From contig NZ_CP013926.1 in the NCBI RefSeq assembly GCF_001562115.1, positions 744,001-808,000 on the forward strand: 64,000 nt of DNA. Direction: 5' to 3'. This DNA comes from Alteromonas stellipolaris. GTDB taxonomy: Bacteria; Pseudomonadota; Gammaproteobacteria; Enterobacterales; Alteromonadaceae. Each line of letters opens with the position of its first letter. Positions within the stretch are counted from its first letter, which is position 1. The translations under genes and the position numbers were made by a program. The notes beneath the pieces were generated by a model that worked only from the letters and a program-made list of their open reading frames with translations, did no database searches and was not told the DNA's origin. Of this stretch, positions 37,701-46,699 are shown piece after piece.

Positions 37701-39262
37701 TTGCTGAGCTAACTGGTTTTTCTCAGCAGGAGCTAACCGGCAAAACACCAAAATTGCTGGAATCAGGAGAGCACTCTAAAGATTTCTTTATAGCAATGAA
37801 AGCCTCCTTAACCGAACGAGGGTTTTGGCAGGGCGAGGTTGTTAACAAGGTCAAAGATGGCAGTCATGTGAAAATGTGGCTAACGGTTAATGCGGTGAAA
37901 GGCGCTAATGGCGATATTGTTAATTACGTAGCGGCTTATAGTAATATTGACGAAATAAAGAATATGCAGCGCCGCATTGAGTATCTTGCTACCCATGATG
38001 AGCTAACGGGGCTCCCTAATAGAACCGTGTTACTTGAACGTCTTGAACTAATGATCAGTGGGGCGAAGCGTAGCAAGCAACTGTGCGGTGTGCTCTTTGT
38101 TGACCTAGATAACTTCAAGCCGGTTAATGATAACTTAGGTCATAAAGTGGGCGACTTGCTACTTAAGCAGGTTACTAAGCGACTGCAACAATGTATTCGC
38201 GACACAGATATGTTGGCGCGAATTGGCGGTGATGAGTTTGTAGCCTTAATATCAGCTTCTCATATCGACGAAATTGATGATATTGCAAAGCGTATTATAG
38301 GGCAGGTTCAAAACGAGTTTGATGTGTCTACGCATTCTATTTCGGTTTCTGCGAGTATAGGTATTGCCGTTTATCCCTCAGATGGAATTAGTTCTGAAAT
38401 ACTCTTGCAGCATGCAGATGAAGCCATGTATTTAGCAAAATCGTCTGGGCGCAATCAATATCAGTACTTTACCGCGAAGATGAAAGAACAAGCTTTAGCT
38501 CGCTTAGAAGTGGAGAAACAACTTAAAGTAGCACTAGAAGGTAAGCAGTTCTCTATGGTGTACCAGCCTCAGTTCGAGTCTACTTCGAATGCCATAATTG
38601 GCGCCGAGGCATTACTGCGCTATAAAAATAGCGACGGTGAAGTACTCAATGCAGAGTCATTTATTAATATTGCAGAGCGTGGCAAGCTCATTGAAAGTAT
38701 CGGGTTTCACGCAGTAGAGCTGGTGGCAAGAGAAATTGCCCAATATATTCAGCTTGGCAACAAACTGCCCGCTATAGCGATTAATTTGTCTGGAGCGCAG
38801 CTGCTCACATCCGATTTCATTAAAAAATTTGTGGCGGTGCTTGAGCGTTATGAACTTACCGCAGGTCTATTTAAATTCGAAGTATCAGAAAAAGACATTG
38901 AAAGTGGCGAAGAGCGAATTTACCATCGGTTGAAAACATTGGCCTCGATGGGCAGTGTAATAAGTATTGATGACTATGGTCTATATAACAGTGCCATATC
39001 TCAGCTTCAACGAAGCGGTGCAAGTGAAATTAAGCTTTCCAGCCATTTGCTAAACGATGCTAGTGATAACAATGATACAAACAAACTCATCCAAGCATTG
39101 ATTACTGCAGGAAAAGCGCTAGGCCTTAAAATTATCGCCAATAAAGTTGAAACTCAACAGCAACTCGAATCTTTACAGGATTTCGGGTGCGATATAATAC
39201 AAGGGTTGGTACTTTCACCTATGCTTACTTGCTCAGAGCTTAATAAAAAAGTTAGCCAATAA
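34757..39262 (+). CDS. CheB-CheR-PAS-GGDEF-EAL hybrid signalling protein
   Basis: A 1501-residue multidomain protein. CheB methylesterase (about 10-195) has the catalytic Ser in GVGSSAGGIEA, His in AQHLSP and Asp in GTGGDGARG, but no receiver domain. CheR methyltransferase (about 205-480) has the SAM motif VAGCATGEEAYSLA. A long Glu-rich coiled coil (about 630-700) leads into three PAS domains (about 705-815, 826-945, 951-1067). The GGDEF domain (about 1076-1235) is intact (RIGGDEF), with an RxxD inhibitory site (RDTD) five residues ahead. The EAL domain (about 1251-1498) keeps AEALLRY but is degenerate: DDFGTGYSS reads DDYGLYNSA, and AEGVE reads ANKVE. It probably makes c-di-GMP under control of PAS or partner signals. 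The phytochrome gene starts 4 bases downstream. Confidence 0.9.
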   Translation: MESLPSSRVTKPEIAPFIVGVGSSAGGIEALINLVSELPKDINASFIIAQHLSPTHKSQMTEILARETEYPVVEATPHCKIKANTIYVGPPGFHLKYKEGYLHLDKSPDELSPKPSVNLLFESLADEIGDHAIGVILSGTGGDGARGLKAIKGVGGFAFVQDPASAKYDGMPKAALENVAVDSILEPQEMGQEIAHISQNIARNFLAVQEDTRSELMSELYGKIRTATKIDFSFYKQSTLLRRVNRRLIATQTEDLPSYLTYLDNNADEVIALSKELLISVTDFFRDNTAFNAIKTHIQSIVENKNSGDAIRLWVAGCATGEEAYSLAILFLEAIEKQGIDANLQIFATDIDEHALSVARKGAYSVQAIASLSSDLTDKYFRYADNAYYPQKLLRDVITFSRQDITRDPPFLHLDMVSFRNVLIYFNSDLQQRVLSLFRYSLTKEGILFLGKSESIGSTEDIFVALDRRSRIFKVSEASKPPSLPKMLKSHVDITKTKTAITNSYENIFTRSVLDSFGPSLLISERFAILHSHGNLQRFITFPSGVPDLNLSKLIAAPFAADLISCVNKASRTGEIAISRAKRLADDDSRLWKLRVLPLENQSPQHYLVNFYEYDTIIDAEPKEPTATNEADVAELIAAREQLQTLTEEMAASAEEMQALNEEVQAANEELQANNEELEATNEELQATNEELISVNEESMRKSADLGAINSELMSVYNTLDFPILVFDTDTCLSRTNDAANRRFHLNNGSFKKPIYSLNFPDYFEDIEKRLSKTLRNGVNTSMVIKPSSQETYNVFITPILNSRDRITGAILVIIDNSELVLAHERIEKSQEQLLSIMNNSLALIALKDNAGRYEFVNSRFEEVFGVTAQDVIGKTDLQIFERDTARQFREKDLDTMRTLSPVETLDEFTLRAGKVIIKSVRFPIFDAEGTIKSICTQATDISKELHANEQLRLAGKIFERTSEAILVTDANQRILTTNETFAELTGFSQQELTGKTPKLLESGEHSKDFFIAMKASLTERGFWQGEVVNKVKDGSHVKMWLTVNAVKGANGDIVNYVAAYSNIDEIKNMQRRIEYLATHDELTGLPNRTVLLERLELMISGAKRSKQLCGVLFVDLDNFKPVNDNLGHKVGDLLLKQVTKRLQQCIRDTDMLARIGGDEFVALISASHIDEIDDIAKRIIGQVQNEFDVSTHSISVSASIGIAVYPSDGISSEILLQHADEAMYLAKSSGRNQYQYFTAKMKEQALARLEVEKQLKVALEGKQFSMVYQPQFESTSNAIIGAEALLRYKNSDGEVLNAESFINIAERGKLIESIGFHAVELVAREIAQYIQLGNKLPAIAINLSGAQLLTSDFIKKFVAVLERYELTAGLFKFEVSEKDIESGEERIYHRLKTLASMGSVISIDDYGLYNSAISQLQRSGASEIKLSSHLLNDASDNNDTNKLIQALITAGKALGLKIIANKVETQQQLESLQDFGCDIIQGLVLSPMLTCSELNKKVSQ

Positions 39263-39266
39263 GATT

Positions 39267-40769
39267 ATGAACACTGATACGATTACTCGTAATAAACATG
39301 ATGCTGAGATGGACACCTTAGTTGAAAATTGTGAAAAAGAAGCGCTGCACCTAAGTGGCAAAGTACAGCAGTTTGGCGGTGCTTTTTTCATTGATGGCGA
39401 GTCTCTCCAGGTTACTGCTGCTAGCACTAACCTGGCCAGTTTTATCCACCTATCTCCTGCTAAATTGGTAGGTTGTCCGGTAAAATCACTGGACTGGTTG
39501 CCATTAAGCTTGCTTTATAATTTAGGTTCAAAAGCAGGCGATAGAGCCTATGCCTTTAACGAGCCCTTCAACGATGATGTACTAAATTTTAGAAGTCATC
39601 GCAGTGAAGAAGGTATCTTAATAGAGATAGAATCTAGTATTACCAATGTATCTCAGCGCCAGTACCTACAGTTAAGATCGTCAATACTTCCGACGATTGA
39701 GCAGCATTGGGAAGACAAAGATTTTTGGGACCAGCTTATCTCAACCCTTGATGAATTCTTGCCTTGTGAACGTATATTACTTTACCGCTTTAACGAACTT
39801 TGGAGCGGCGAAGTGGTAGCAGAAAAAGTGATTGAAGGTGCACCAAAGTATATCGGGTTAAAATTTCCGGCATCGGACATACCTGCTATTGCCCGCCAAA
39901 TGTATTATGAAAACCCGTCGCGATATATTGCTAGCAGTGCCACACCGCCTGCTGACTTTTTGAATCAAGCGGAACAAGCGCTAAACTTAACGTATTCGGA
40001 TTTACGTAGTGTGTCGCCTATTCATGGCGAATACATGCAAAACATGGGCGTGGCTACATCGTTTTCTATTCCCATCATTCAAACCGGCAAGTTGTGGGGC
40101 ATAGTGTCCTGTCACAACAGCACTGAATCGCACATTGACGCACAGTTGCGCCATCAAGCGGAAATGCTGGTGAAGTATTTCTCTATGGTGTATTCCACAC
40201 ACAAATCGAAAAAGCGCCTGCAATTACTCACGTCATTGGATGAGAAGGTTGGGGCTATTACGCATAAGCTTCGCTTGAAAGATGCCCAAGCAACGCAAGA
40301 TTTTCTCGAAGAGGTAAAGCGAGATTTCACCGCATGTGGGGCTGCCGTTTTCATAAATGGAAAATGGTTTATTAGTAATGATAGTGGCTATGACATTAGC
40401 CAACTAAAACGTATCGATAAAGCCTTTCAGTCAGACACTTCTGATGTCATCCTGCATACTGAAGATATTCGCCAGTGCTCAGGACTAGAGGCATTAGACT
40501 CAGAAAATGTGAGAGGCGTGATGCTAATTCGTATGAACTATGAATTAGCCAAAGCGCGATTATATATTTTTAGACAACCGGAGGCGCAAATAACACACTG
40601 GGCTGGCAAGCCGGAAAAAGACATTAACGAACAAGGCATGCTATCGCCACGTGCGTCTTTTGAGCGGTGGAGCGAAGTTGATGGTGAGCAAAGCTTACCG
40701 TGGACTAAACGAGATATTTTGTTTTCCAAAAAGCTGCGGGCATCGTTAATTCGAACGCTAACACGTTAG
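39267..40769 (+). CDS. Phytochrome photosensory module (PAS-GAF-PHY) without output domain
   Basis: A 500-residue protein with the full bacteriophytochrome sensory core and nothing after it. The PAS domain carries Cys22 in ENCEKEALHLSGKVQQFGGA, the position of the biliverdin-binding Cys. The GAF domain has the PASDIP motif (Asp204), His253 in SPIHGEYMQNMGV and His283 in SCHN, all chromophore-pocket residues. The PHY tongue has PRASF (461-465) and a following SLPW. There is no histidine kinase, GGDEF or other output, so signal must pass to a partner, most likely the co-transcribed CheB-CheR-GGDEF-EAL protein that ends 4 bases upstream. No heme oxygenase for biliverdin is in the window. A terminator closes the unit. 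Confidence 0.9.
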   Translation: MNTDTITRNKHDAEMDTLVENCEKEALHLSGKVQQFGGAFFIDGESLQVTAASTNLASFIHLSPAKLVGCPVKSLDWLPLSLLYNLGSKAGDRAYAFNEPFNDDVLNFRSHRSEEGILIEIESSITNVSQRQYLQLRSSILPTIEQHWEDKDFWDQLISTLDEFLPCERILLYRFNELWSGEVVAEKVIEGAPKYIGLKFPASDIPAIARQMYYENPSRYIASSATPPADFLNQAEQALNLTYSDLRSVSPIHGEYMQNMGVATSFSIPIIQTGKLWGIVSCHNSTESHIDAQLRHQAEMLVKYFSMVYSTHKSKKRLQLLTSLDEKVGAITHKLRLKDAQATQDFLEEVKRDFTACGAAVFINGKWFISNDSGYDISQLKRIDKAFQSDTSDVILHTEDIRQCSGLEALDSENVRGVMLIRMNYELAKARLYIFRQPEAQITHWAGKPEKDINEQGMLSPRASFERWSEVDGEQSLPWTKRDILFSKKLRASLIRTLTR

Positions 40770-40793
40770 GCATTGAGCCTGACCATCTATCAA

Positions 40794-40820
40794 GGGCCTC
40801 CTGATTGGAGGTTCTTTTTT
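40794..40820 (+). terminator. Rho-independent terminator after the phytochrome gene
   Basis: Stem GGGCCTCC / GGAGGTTC (two G-U pairs) with a five-base loop, then six T, 25 bases after the stop. Confidence 0.85.
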
Positions 40821-40910
40821 CCAGTTCAGTAACCAGTACATTTTCCAGCAAGCATTCATGCGAGTAATAAAAAATTCGTTTTAGTACTTGCTCATATTCG
40901 AGGTGAACCG

Positions 40911-41588
40911 ATGGCAAATTCTTCCGTTTCCAAAAACACTACTACGCTATTGTTTGATCACGATGGTACCTTGATTAATTCAGAGCACGTCCACTTTACA
41001 CTTTGGCAAGAAATAGTCGCCAGTTATGGGGCTGAATTAACTGACGAGTTTTACTGCAAGGTAATGGCGGGCATACCAGTTAAACAAAACGCCAAAGATG
41101 TTGTTAAGCATTTTTCATTAGACGCAGTCCCTGAGCAATTGGCTAAAAAGAAACACGATAAAATTGAAGAATATCTCTTACAGCAAGCTTTCCCACTTAT
41201 GCCTTATGCTGCTGAAACTATTAAAGCGTGCGCAGAAGCAGGGTACACCCTAGGGATAGTGACCGGGGGAAGTACATTATCAGTCGAAAAAACACTGACT
41301 AGTTATGGCCTAGCGCAATACATTTCCTGTGTGGTGGCGGTAGAAGATGTTACCCACAGTAAGCCTGCACCCGATTGCTACCAGCTAGCAATGAAGAAGT
41401 TGGGAGTATCGCCTGGCGAATGTATTGCCATAGAAGATACGTATACTGGCATGCAATCAGCGTTGTCTGCTGAATTAGCGTGTGTGGTTGTCCCTACCAC
41501 TCAATCAGCTATCCATGATTTCACCAAGGCCACCTCTCGTTACGAAAGCTTACAATTATGGGTGGAACAAGAGATCACAGGTCGCTAG
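40911..41588 (+). CDS. HAD-family phosphatase (beta-phosphoglucomutase-like)
   Basis: A 225-residue HAD superfamily hydrolase. Motif I is LLFDHDGTL, motif II is VTGGST, motif III is SKPAPDCY and motif IV is IAIEDTYTGMQSA. The helical cap between motifs I and II is of the subclass IA type seen in phosphoglycolate phosphatases and beta-phosphoglucomutases. The SKPxPD and EDTxxG motifs favour a sugar-phosphate phosphatase. The exact substrate cannot be assigned. It is a single-gene unit. Confidence 0.85.
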   Translation: MANSSVSKNTTTLLFDHDGTLINSEHVHFTLWQEIVASYGAELTDEFYCKVMAGIPVKQNAKDVVKHFSLDAVPEQLAKKKHDKIEEYLLQQAFPLMPYAAETIKACAEAGYTLGIVTGGSTLSVEKTLTSYGLAQYISCVVAVEDVTHSKPAPDCYQLAMKKLGVSPGECIAIEDTYTGMQSALSAELACVVVPTTQSAIHDFTKATSRYESLQLWVEQEITGR

Positions 41589-41690
41589 TCATAAACACTA
41601 GATTTAGCTACTATTTCTATTCTTCACAACGTAGCGTTTAGGTAAGGTCGTGGTGGTATGTATTCATGGTGTTTGGGAAGTGATTAAATC

Positions 41691-43040
41691 ATGAGAAGTG
41701 TAGGTCGTTGGATTCTTGGCATCGTTGTGACCTTATTCGTGGTTACTTTTGTCGTATTGATAGGGGTAAGCGTCGCTGTAGTTCAGCGCTCGCCGTTAGT
41801 GGTAGCCAGTGCACCGAACCAATTGGATGGCGCAGACAGTGTTAATGACTTATTGTCTCAGTTACAAAATGCGTTTACCGAGCGTAGTTCTAATCATGTT
41901 ATTCGCCTAACTGAAACCCAGATAGAAAGCTTAGTAGGGGTGTTGCAGCGGGCCGTGCCTAATTTTAGTGGCGTAGTAAACGTAACCGAAGTAGGCAGTA
42001 CTATCACCTTTACCTTTTCACCCAGTAGCGTTGATTTATATTTCAATGTATCAGCACTGATTTTACCCGGCGATAGCCTGCAAATTGATTATATTAGTGT
42101 GGGGGATTTGTCTTTGTCAGGGCCTCTCATGCTCTCGTTTGCTGAAAAGGGGATAAATTATTGGACCAAGTCTGAAATTGCCACTATTGCCCTGACTCGT
42201 GTTGAAAAAGTGACCATGCGCCGCGGTGAGGTGTCTTTACATACTGCGCCACTGGCCTCGCTGTTAGAAGAGCTTACTGTCGTATCTAATAATATGGGCG
42301 TTGAAGAAGAAACAGAGCTGCAAACCCTTGCCGCTTACTACTTGCGTTATATTTCAGGACGAGATTTAGCCCTATCAAAGCAGCCAGTGCCTCTTATTGA
42401 GTACTTACGGGAAGGCATGGCTCGCGCAAGAGAGCAAAGCAATTCGCCACAAGAGGCAGCACTGCATAATAAAGCGGTTATTTTGGCCCTTGCTGCGTAC
42501 GTGGGGCACTATCGTATTGGTAGCTTAGTGGGTGATTTACAGCCTGACCCAACCAAAGCACTAAAGCCTCGTGCCCCTGCTATTTTATTGGAACGTAACG
42601 ATTTAGCCCGCCATTTCATTATTTCCGCTGCCCTTGAATTACTTGCCGAGCAAGATATGTCCTGGGCGATTGGTGAATTTAAAGAGTTAATGGACAGAGG
42701 TGCGGGTGGTTCAGGCTACAGTTTTGTTGATTTAGGCGCCGATATGTCGGGCTCTCAATTTGCCCGAGTGGCGACCATGCCAGAGCATGCCGAAAGTACG
42801 CAAAACGCGGTGGCACGAATTCAATCGGACAACGATATTGTCCCTGCGATAAAAGCCTTTCCTGAAGGGTTGAGTAAGCAAGCATTTACCGAAAAGTATG
42901 GGCAAGTAGACAGTGACGCCTATTTAAATGAAGTGGCTGAGATTAAGCGTCTTATCAAACAAGTGCCTATGTATCAAAAGGCGCATGCTGAAGGGAATTT
43001 AATAAATCAAATTGAAGCAGGCGAGGTAGGGGAACACTAA
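41691..43040 (+). CDS. Conserved exported or membrane-anchored protein of unknown function
   Basis: A 449-residue protein not recognised as a named family. An N-terminal hydrophobic segment (about 7-33, WILGIVVTLFVVTFVVLIGV) is probably an uncleaved membrane anchor. Residues about 60-190 are beta-rich with a repeated bundle-like pattern (VNVTEVGSTITFTF). The C-terminal half is helical and ends in a hydrophilic region rich in Glu and Lys. Residues 350-400 contain LSxxFxxxTGTG-free, ordinary globular sequence with no catalytic motif that I can identify. It stands alone between the HAD phosphatase and a leftward small gene. Confidence 0.6.
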   Translation: MRSVGRWILGIVVTLFVVTFVVLIGVSVAVVQRSPLVVASAPNQLDGADSVNDLLSQLQNAFTERSSNHVIRLTETQIESLVGVLQRAVPNFSGVVNVTEVGSTITFTFSPSSVDLYFNVSALILPGDSLQIDYISVGDLSLSGPLMLSFAEKGINYWTKSEIATIALTRVEKVTMRRGEVSLHTAPLASLLEELTVVSNNMGVEEETELQTLAAYYLRYISGRDLALSKQPVPLIEYLREGMARAREQSNSPQEAALHNKAVILALAAYVGHYRIGSLVGDLQPDPTKALKPRAPAILLERNDLARHFIISAALELLAEQDMSWAIGEFKELMDRGAGGSGYSFVDLGADMSGSQFARVATMPEHAESTQNAVARIQSDNDIVPAIKAFPEGLSKQAFTEKYGQVDSDAYLNEVAEIKRLIKQVPMYQKAHAEGNLINQIEAGEVGEH

Positions 43041-43156
43041 TAGCTTGCGCTAGCTCGCTGAGCCTGAATATAAACGTGGCCATGATACCCAAATTGCGAG
43101 CCAAAACAGCATGGTATTTATAGGTAGCATGGATTTTTATAGGTTAAAAAGCTCAT

Positions 43157-43471
43157 CTATTTACTTGCCAAAGACTGCTGAAATTGAGAGACAGTAGTAA
43201 GTGCCATTTCAATTTTTTTAACAAGTGCAGGTAGTGCTGCCTTTGCTTCTTCTTCTGTCATTTCTTTTAGCGCTTGCCAATCTAACGCTATCTCTTCTAC
43301 ATAAGGCCCAAAGCGTTTAGCTTGTGTGGTGAACGGGCTATCTTCAGCAAATATGGCGGCAAACTTGCCTTGGCTATCTTTTTGCAAACGATCTAATGCC
43401 TGATCTGCATCCACCGCCTTACGGTAAAGGGTCTGGATAGTATCTTGAAGTTGTTGGTGAATAGCTTGCAT
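43157..43471 (-). CDS. Small helical protein of unknown function
   Basis: A 104-residue, mostly helical, Gln/Lys/Glu-rich cytoplasmic protein without signal peptide or membrane segment. An AGGAAACGAT ribosome site precedes the ATG. The N-terminal helix (HQQLQDTIQTLYRKAVDAD) and C-terminal helix suggest a coiled-coil or helical-hairpin fold. No family was recognised. Confidence 0.65.
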   Translation of the reverse strand: MQAIHQQLQDTIQTLYRKAVDADQALDRLQKDSQGKFAAIFAEDSPFTTQAKRFGPYVEEIALDWQALKEMTEEEAKAALPALVKKIEMALTTVSQFQQSLASK

Positions 43472-43660
43472 ATCGTTTCCTGTAAAAGAAGCCCATAAAA
43501 GTAGCCTCTTAAAAAATGCCTAAAAAAGACAGCTCGTGAAAGTCGCTTAAAAAAGCAGTGTAAAATTAGATTAAAGTTTCAGCATATCGAGCCGATAACC
43601 TCGAAGGTGGGCAATTTTGCCTATTTTTTTACTTTGCTTCAAGCAACAAAGGAAAACGGT

Positions 43661-43852
43661 ATGGATCTACAAGGTGCTAGTGCCTCTGGAACGTCCGGTG
43701 CGTCACTTGAACTCGCTTCGCTTAAGTTGGCCAAGGGTCAACAAGAGCAAGAAGGAAAAGCGGCGCTTCAGCTTTTAGAAAATTCAGCTGACGTACCAAA
43801 ATCAACATCTTCTAATCCTGCTGTAGGCGGAAATATAAACACTTTCGCTTAA
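43661..43852 (+). CDS. YjfB-like putative motility protein
   Basis: A 63-residue cytoplasmic peptide starting at the ATG at 43661, which is preceded by AAGGAAAAC; a longer reading from 43607 adds unrelated hydrophobic residues. The pattern LASLKLAKGQQEQEGKAALQ and the closing VGGNINTFA (compare GxxIDxxA endings) fit the small YjfB family linked to motility by annotation only. The function is unproven. Confidence 0.6.
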   Translation: MDLQGASASGTSGASLELASLKLAKGQQEQEGKAALQLLENSADVPKSTSSNPAVGGNINTFA

Positions 43853-43854
43853 GG

Positions 43855-44880
43855 TTAGGGATGTAACTGTAAGTCGATGGGCGTTTTGCCAGGCTGAGCG
43901 CCTATCTCTCTAACGAGTTTAGGCACAAGGAAACCTGGTAAGCGCTTTATCGCTTCTCGCATTATCTCCCTTGCCTTATCATCGCTGACATAAAAGTGAC
44001 TTGCCCCTTGTACTTTATCAAGTACATGCAAATAGTAGGGCAGAACTCCCGCTTCGAATAAACTCTCACTTAATTCACACAATGCATCTGCTGAGTCATT
44101 CACACCTTCAAGTAACACCGATTGGTTTAACAAGGTAACCCCTTGATTGCGCAGCGTTTCTAAGCGGCGCTTAAGCGCGGGAGATACTTCATTTGCATGG
44201 TTTACATGTAGCACGAGTATTTTTTGAATAGGCAACTGAGTAAACCAGCCAGAAAAAGCATTATCCAGCCGCTCGGGTAGTACAACGGGTAAACGGGTGT
44301 GAATGCGAAGTCGTTTAATATGAGGTATTGCAGCAATTTCCTTTGCTAATTCGGCTAAGTGATCATCTTTTGCCATTAGCGGATCGCCACCTGAGAAAAT
44401 CACTTCGTTAATTGCTGGGTTGCCAGCAATATAAGCTATTGCCTCTTGCCACTGGGCTTTATTCACCGCGTTATCGGCATAAGGGAAGTGCCTGCGAAAG
44501 CAATAGCGGCAGTTAACGGCGCAACCAGTGCGTACCATCAATAGCACCCGGGAGTCGTACTTATGTAACAAACCTTTACCCGCAGTATCGTGTTCATCTA
44601 ACGGGTCTTTCGTATAACCCGGTTCAATACTAAACTCTTCTTTAAGGGGCATCACCTGAAGAAAAAGCGGATCTTTCGGGTTTCCTTTTTCCATTAACGA
44701 AGCAAAGTGTCGTGGAACACGCATAGGAAAAAGGCGTCTTGCTTTACTGTCTTGTTCGTAGTCTTTGGCAGGTAAATCTAAAAAAGACAACAGCTTTTCA
44801 GGGCTGGTAAAGCTATTAGCTAATTCTTTTTGCCAGTTATGCTCTACAGAAATCGCTTTTTTAGGTATTATTTGTTCCAC
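43855..44880 (-). CDS. epmB: EF-P (R)-beta-lysine generator EpmB
   Basis: A 341-residue radical-SAM aminomutase of the lysine 2,3-aminomutase family. The cluster motif is CAVNCRYC (CxxxCxxC) in [18 protein letters not shown], and the SAM region has [10 protein letters not shown]. It lacks the long N- and C-terminal extensions of true lysine 2,3-aminomutase, as EpmB does. It makes (R)-beta-lysine that EpmA attaches to Lys34 of EF-P. It is divergent from efp with only 36 bases between the starts. A GTG start at 44880 is used; no strong ribosome site precedes it. Confidence 0.93.
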   Translation of the reverse strand: MEQIIPKKAISVEHNWQKELANSFTSPEKLLSFLDLPAKDYEQDSKARRLFPMRVPRHFASLMEKGNPKDPLFLQVMPLKEEFSIEPGYTKDPLDEHDTAGKGLLHKYDSRVLLMVRTGCAVNCRYCFRRHFPYADNAVNKAQWQEAIAYIAGNPAINEVIFSGGDPLMAKDDHLAELAKEIAAIPHIKRLRIHTRLPVVLPERLDNAFSGWFTQLPIQKILVLHVNHANEVSPALKRRLETLRNQGVTLLNQSVLLEGVNDSADALCELSESLFEAGVLPYYLHVLDKVQGASHFYVSDDKAREIMREAIKRLPGFLVPKLVREIGAQPGKTPIDLQLHP

Positions 44881-44916
44881 GAAATTTTTTGTACCTTATG
44901 TTTAGACAGAGGAATT

Positions 44917-45486
44917 ATGGCTAATTACAGCACTAACGAGTTCAAAGCCGGCCTGAAAATCATGCTGGACGGTGAACCTTGTAACATTTTAGAAAACGAA
45001 TACGTGAAGCCGGGCAAGGGTCAGGCATTCAACCGCGTTAAAATTCGTAAACTTATTTCAGGCAAAGTTTTAGAAAAAACTTTCCGCTCTGGTGAGTCAG
45101 TAGAAGGCGCAGATGTTTTGGACACTGAGCTTGCTTACTTGTACACAGATGGCGAATTCTACCACTTTATGAACAACGAAACATTCGAACAAATCGCGGC
45201 TGACGAAAAAGCAGTGGGTGATAGTGTTAAGTGGTTAGTCGAAAACGATGTGTGCGTTATTACCTTGTGGAACGGTACGCCAATTACAGTAACGCCACCA
45301 AACTTCGTTGAACTTGAAATTACTGAAACTGACCCAGGCCTTAAAGGCGATACTGCGGGTACAGGTGGTAAGCCAGCTACGCTAACAACGGGCGCAGTAG
45401 TACGTGTTCCTTTGTTTGTGCAAACAGGCGAAGTGATTAAAGTAGATACTCGCTCTGGTGAGTATGCGTCTCGTGCGCAGAAGTAA
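44917..45486 (+). CDS. efp: Elongation factor P
   Basis: A 189-residue EF-P from the ATG at 44917, preceded by AGAGGA; an earlier in-frame start at 44830 was rejected as it lies inside the divergent epmB. Three beta-barrel domains are readable, with Lys34 in the exposed loop KPGKGQAF, the site of beta-lysylation. It relieves ribosome stalling at polyproline stretches. Both modification genes, epmB and epmA, flank it. Confidence 0.97.
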   Translation: MANYSTNEFKAGLKIMLDGEPCNILENEYVKPGKGQAFNRVKIRKLISGKVLEKTFRSGESVEGADVLDTELAYLYTDGEFYHFMNNETFEQIAADEKAVGDSVKWLVENDVCVITLWNGTPITVTPPNFVELEITETDPGLKGDTAGTGGKPATLTTGAVVRVPLFVQTGEVIKVDTRSGEYASRAQK

Positions 45487-45522
45487 GAATAAGTAAAAAG
45501 TAAGTAGAAAAGCTGAAGTTAG

Positions 45523-45544
45523 CCGATGCTGTATTTGGCATCGG
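45523..45544 (+). terminator. Short hairpin after efp
   Basis: A seven-base stem CCGATGC / GCATCGG with an eight-base loop, 37 bases after the efp stop. No U tract follows, so it is a weak terminator candidate. Confidence 0.35.
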
Positions 45545-45730
45545 TAACTCGCTTATCGTTACGCATTTTTTTAAGCGTTATTCGCCAGACTAAGCCCAAG
45601 AATCTTGAGCTTAGGCTTTGTAAGCATAGGCATCTCAAGCTCGAATCTCGTATGGTTAAGAGTTGATAATCACAACGCTGTTTATCGTATTTATCACCAC
45701 CCTTTTCAATAAGTAAACACACATCTGTTC

Positions 45731-46699
45731 ATGAACGACTGGCAACCTACCTCATCACATGATTCTCGAATTGCGCGAGCCCACTTACTTCGCAGCATAA
45801 GGCATTTTTTCTATACACGTGATGTGCTAGAAGTAGAAACCCCTTTGTTGTCCAGCGGTACGGTAACCGATGAACATCTTGATGCATTTTATACTAGGTT
45901 CAATCATTCACATGATGGCAAGCCCGTAGACTTATACCTGCAGACATCCCCTGAGTTCGCTATGAAACGCCTTTTGTGCGACCAAAGTGGTGCTATTTAT
46001 CAAATCTGCAAAGCATTTAGGCATGAAGGGGAAGGGCGCTGGCATAACCCTGAGTTCACTATGCTTGAATGGTATCGTCCTAGATTCGACCATCACGCTC
46101 TTATGCAAGAAGTCGATGCGTTATTAATAGAAACCCTAGGTACAGACGCTAGCGAGATGGTCAGTTATCAAGATGTTTTTCAATCTCGGTTGGGTATTGA
46201 CCCACTAACCGCTACGGATGACATGCTTTTGGCTAAAATGGCTGACTGCAATATTAATATTTCAAGCCCGGAACAACTCGATAAAGACAGCAAACTACAA
46301 CTGCTTTTTGCAATGGCGATTGAGCCAGCTATAGGCCAAGAACGCCCGTGTTTTGTATTTGGGTTTCCTGCTTCACAAGCATCGCTTGCCCGTATCAATA
46401 CAGAAGACTCACGTACTGCCGACAGGTTTGAAGTGTATTTTAAAGGGGCTGAGTTGGCGAACGGATTTCATGAACTCAGCGATGCTTCAGAACAAGAGCA
46501 GCGTTTCGAGCAAGACAATGAGAAGCGTCGCAATAATGGCCAATCTGTAAAGCCTATAGATACACGATTTCTGTCAGCACTGAAAAGCGGCTTGCCACAC
46601 TGCGCAGGTGTAGCGCTAGGTATAGATCGGTTGTTAATGCTTAAAATAGGTGCTTCGCATATTAAAGAGGTGCTCAACTTTCCAGTGAGTAGGGCGTAA
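45731..46699 (+). CDS. epmA: EF-P--(R)-beta-lysine ligase EpmA
   Basis: A 322-residue paralogue of class II lysyl-tRNA synthetase lacking the N-terminal anticodon-binding domain, as EpmA always does. Class II motifs are visible: motif 2 FRHEGEGRWHNPEFTMLEWY and motif 3 GVALGIDRLLML. It activates beta-lysine with ATP and transfers it to Lys34 of EF-P. It lies downstream of efp across 244 bases with epmB on the other side. Confidence 0.95.
   Translation: MNDWQPTSSHDSRIARAHLLRSIRHFFYTRDVLEVETPLLSSGTVTDEHLDAFYTRFNHSHDGKPVDLYLQTSPEFAMKRLLCDQSGAIYQICKAFRHEGEGRWHNPEFTMLEWYRPRFDHHALMQEVDALLIETLGTDASEMVSYQDVFQSRLGIDPLTATDDMLLAKMADCNINISSPEQLDKDSKLQLLFAMAIEPAIGQERPCFVFGFPASQASLARINTEDSRTADRFEVYFKGAELANGFHELSDASEQEQRFEQDNEKRRNNGQSVKPIDTRFLSALKSGLPHCAGVALGIDRLLMLKIGASHIKEVLNFPVSRA

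Noticed and set aside
37839..37848. TTGTTAACAA copy inside the signalling gene
   Set aside because: It is within coding sequence encoding an ordinary PAS segment and lies far from the galactan locus, so it is taken as background.
45600..45660. Imperfect inverted repeats after efp
   Set aside because: Arms are short and interrupted, with no U tract.
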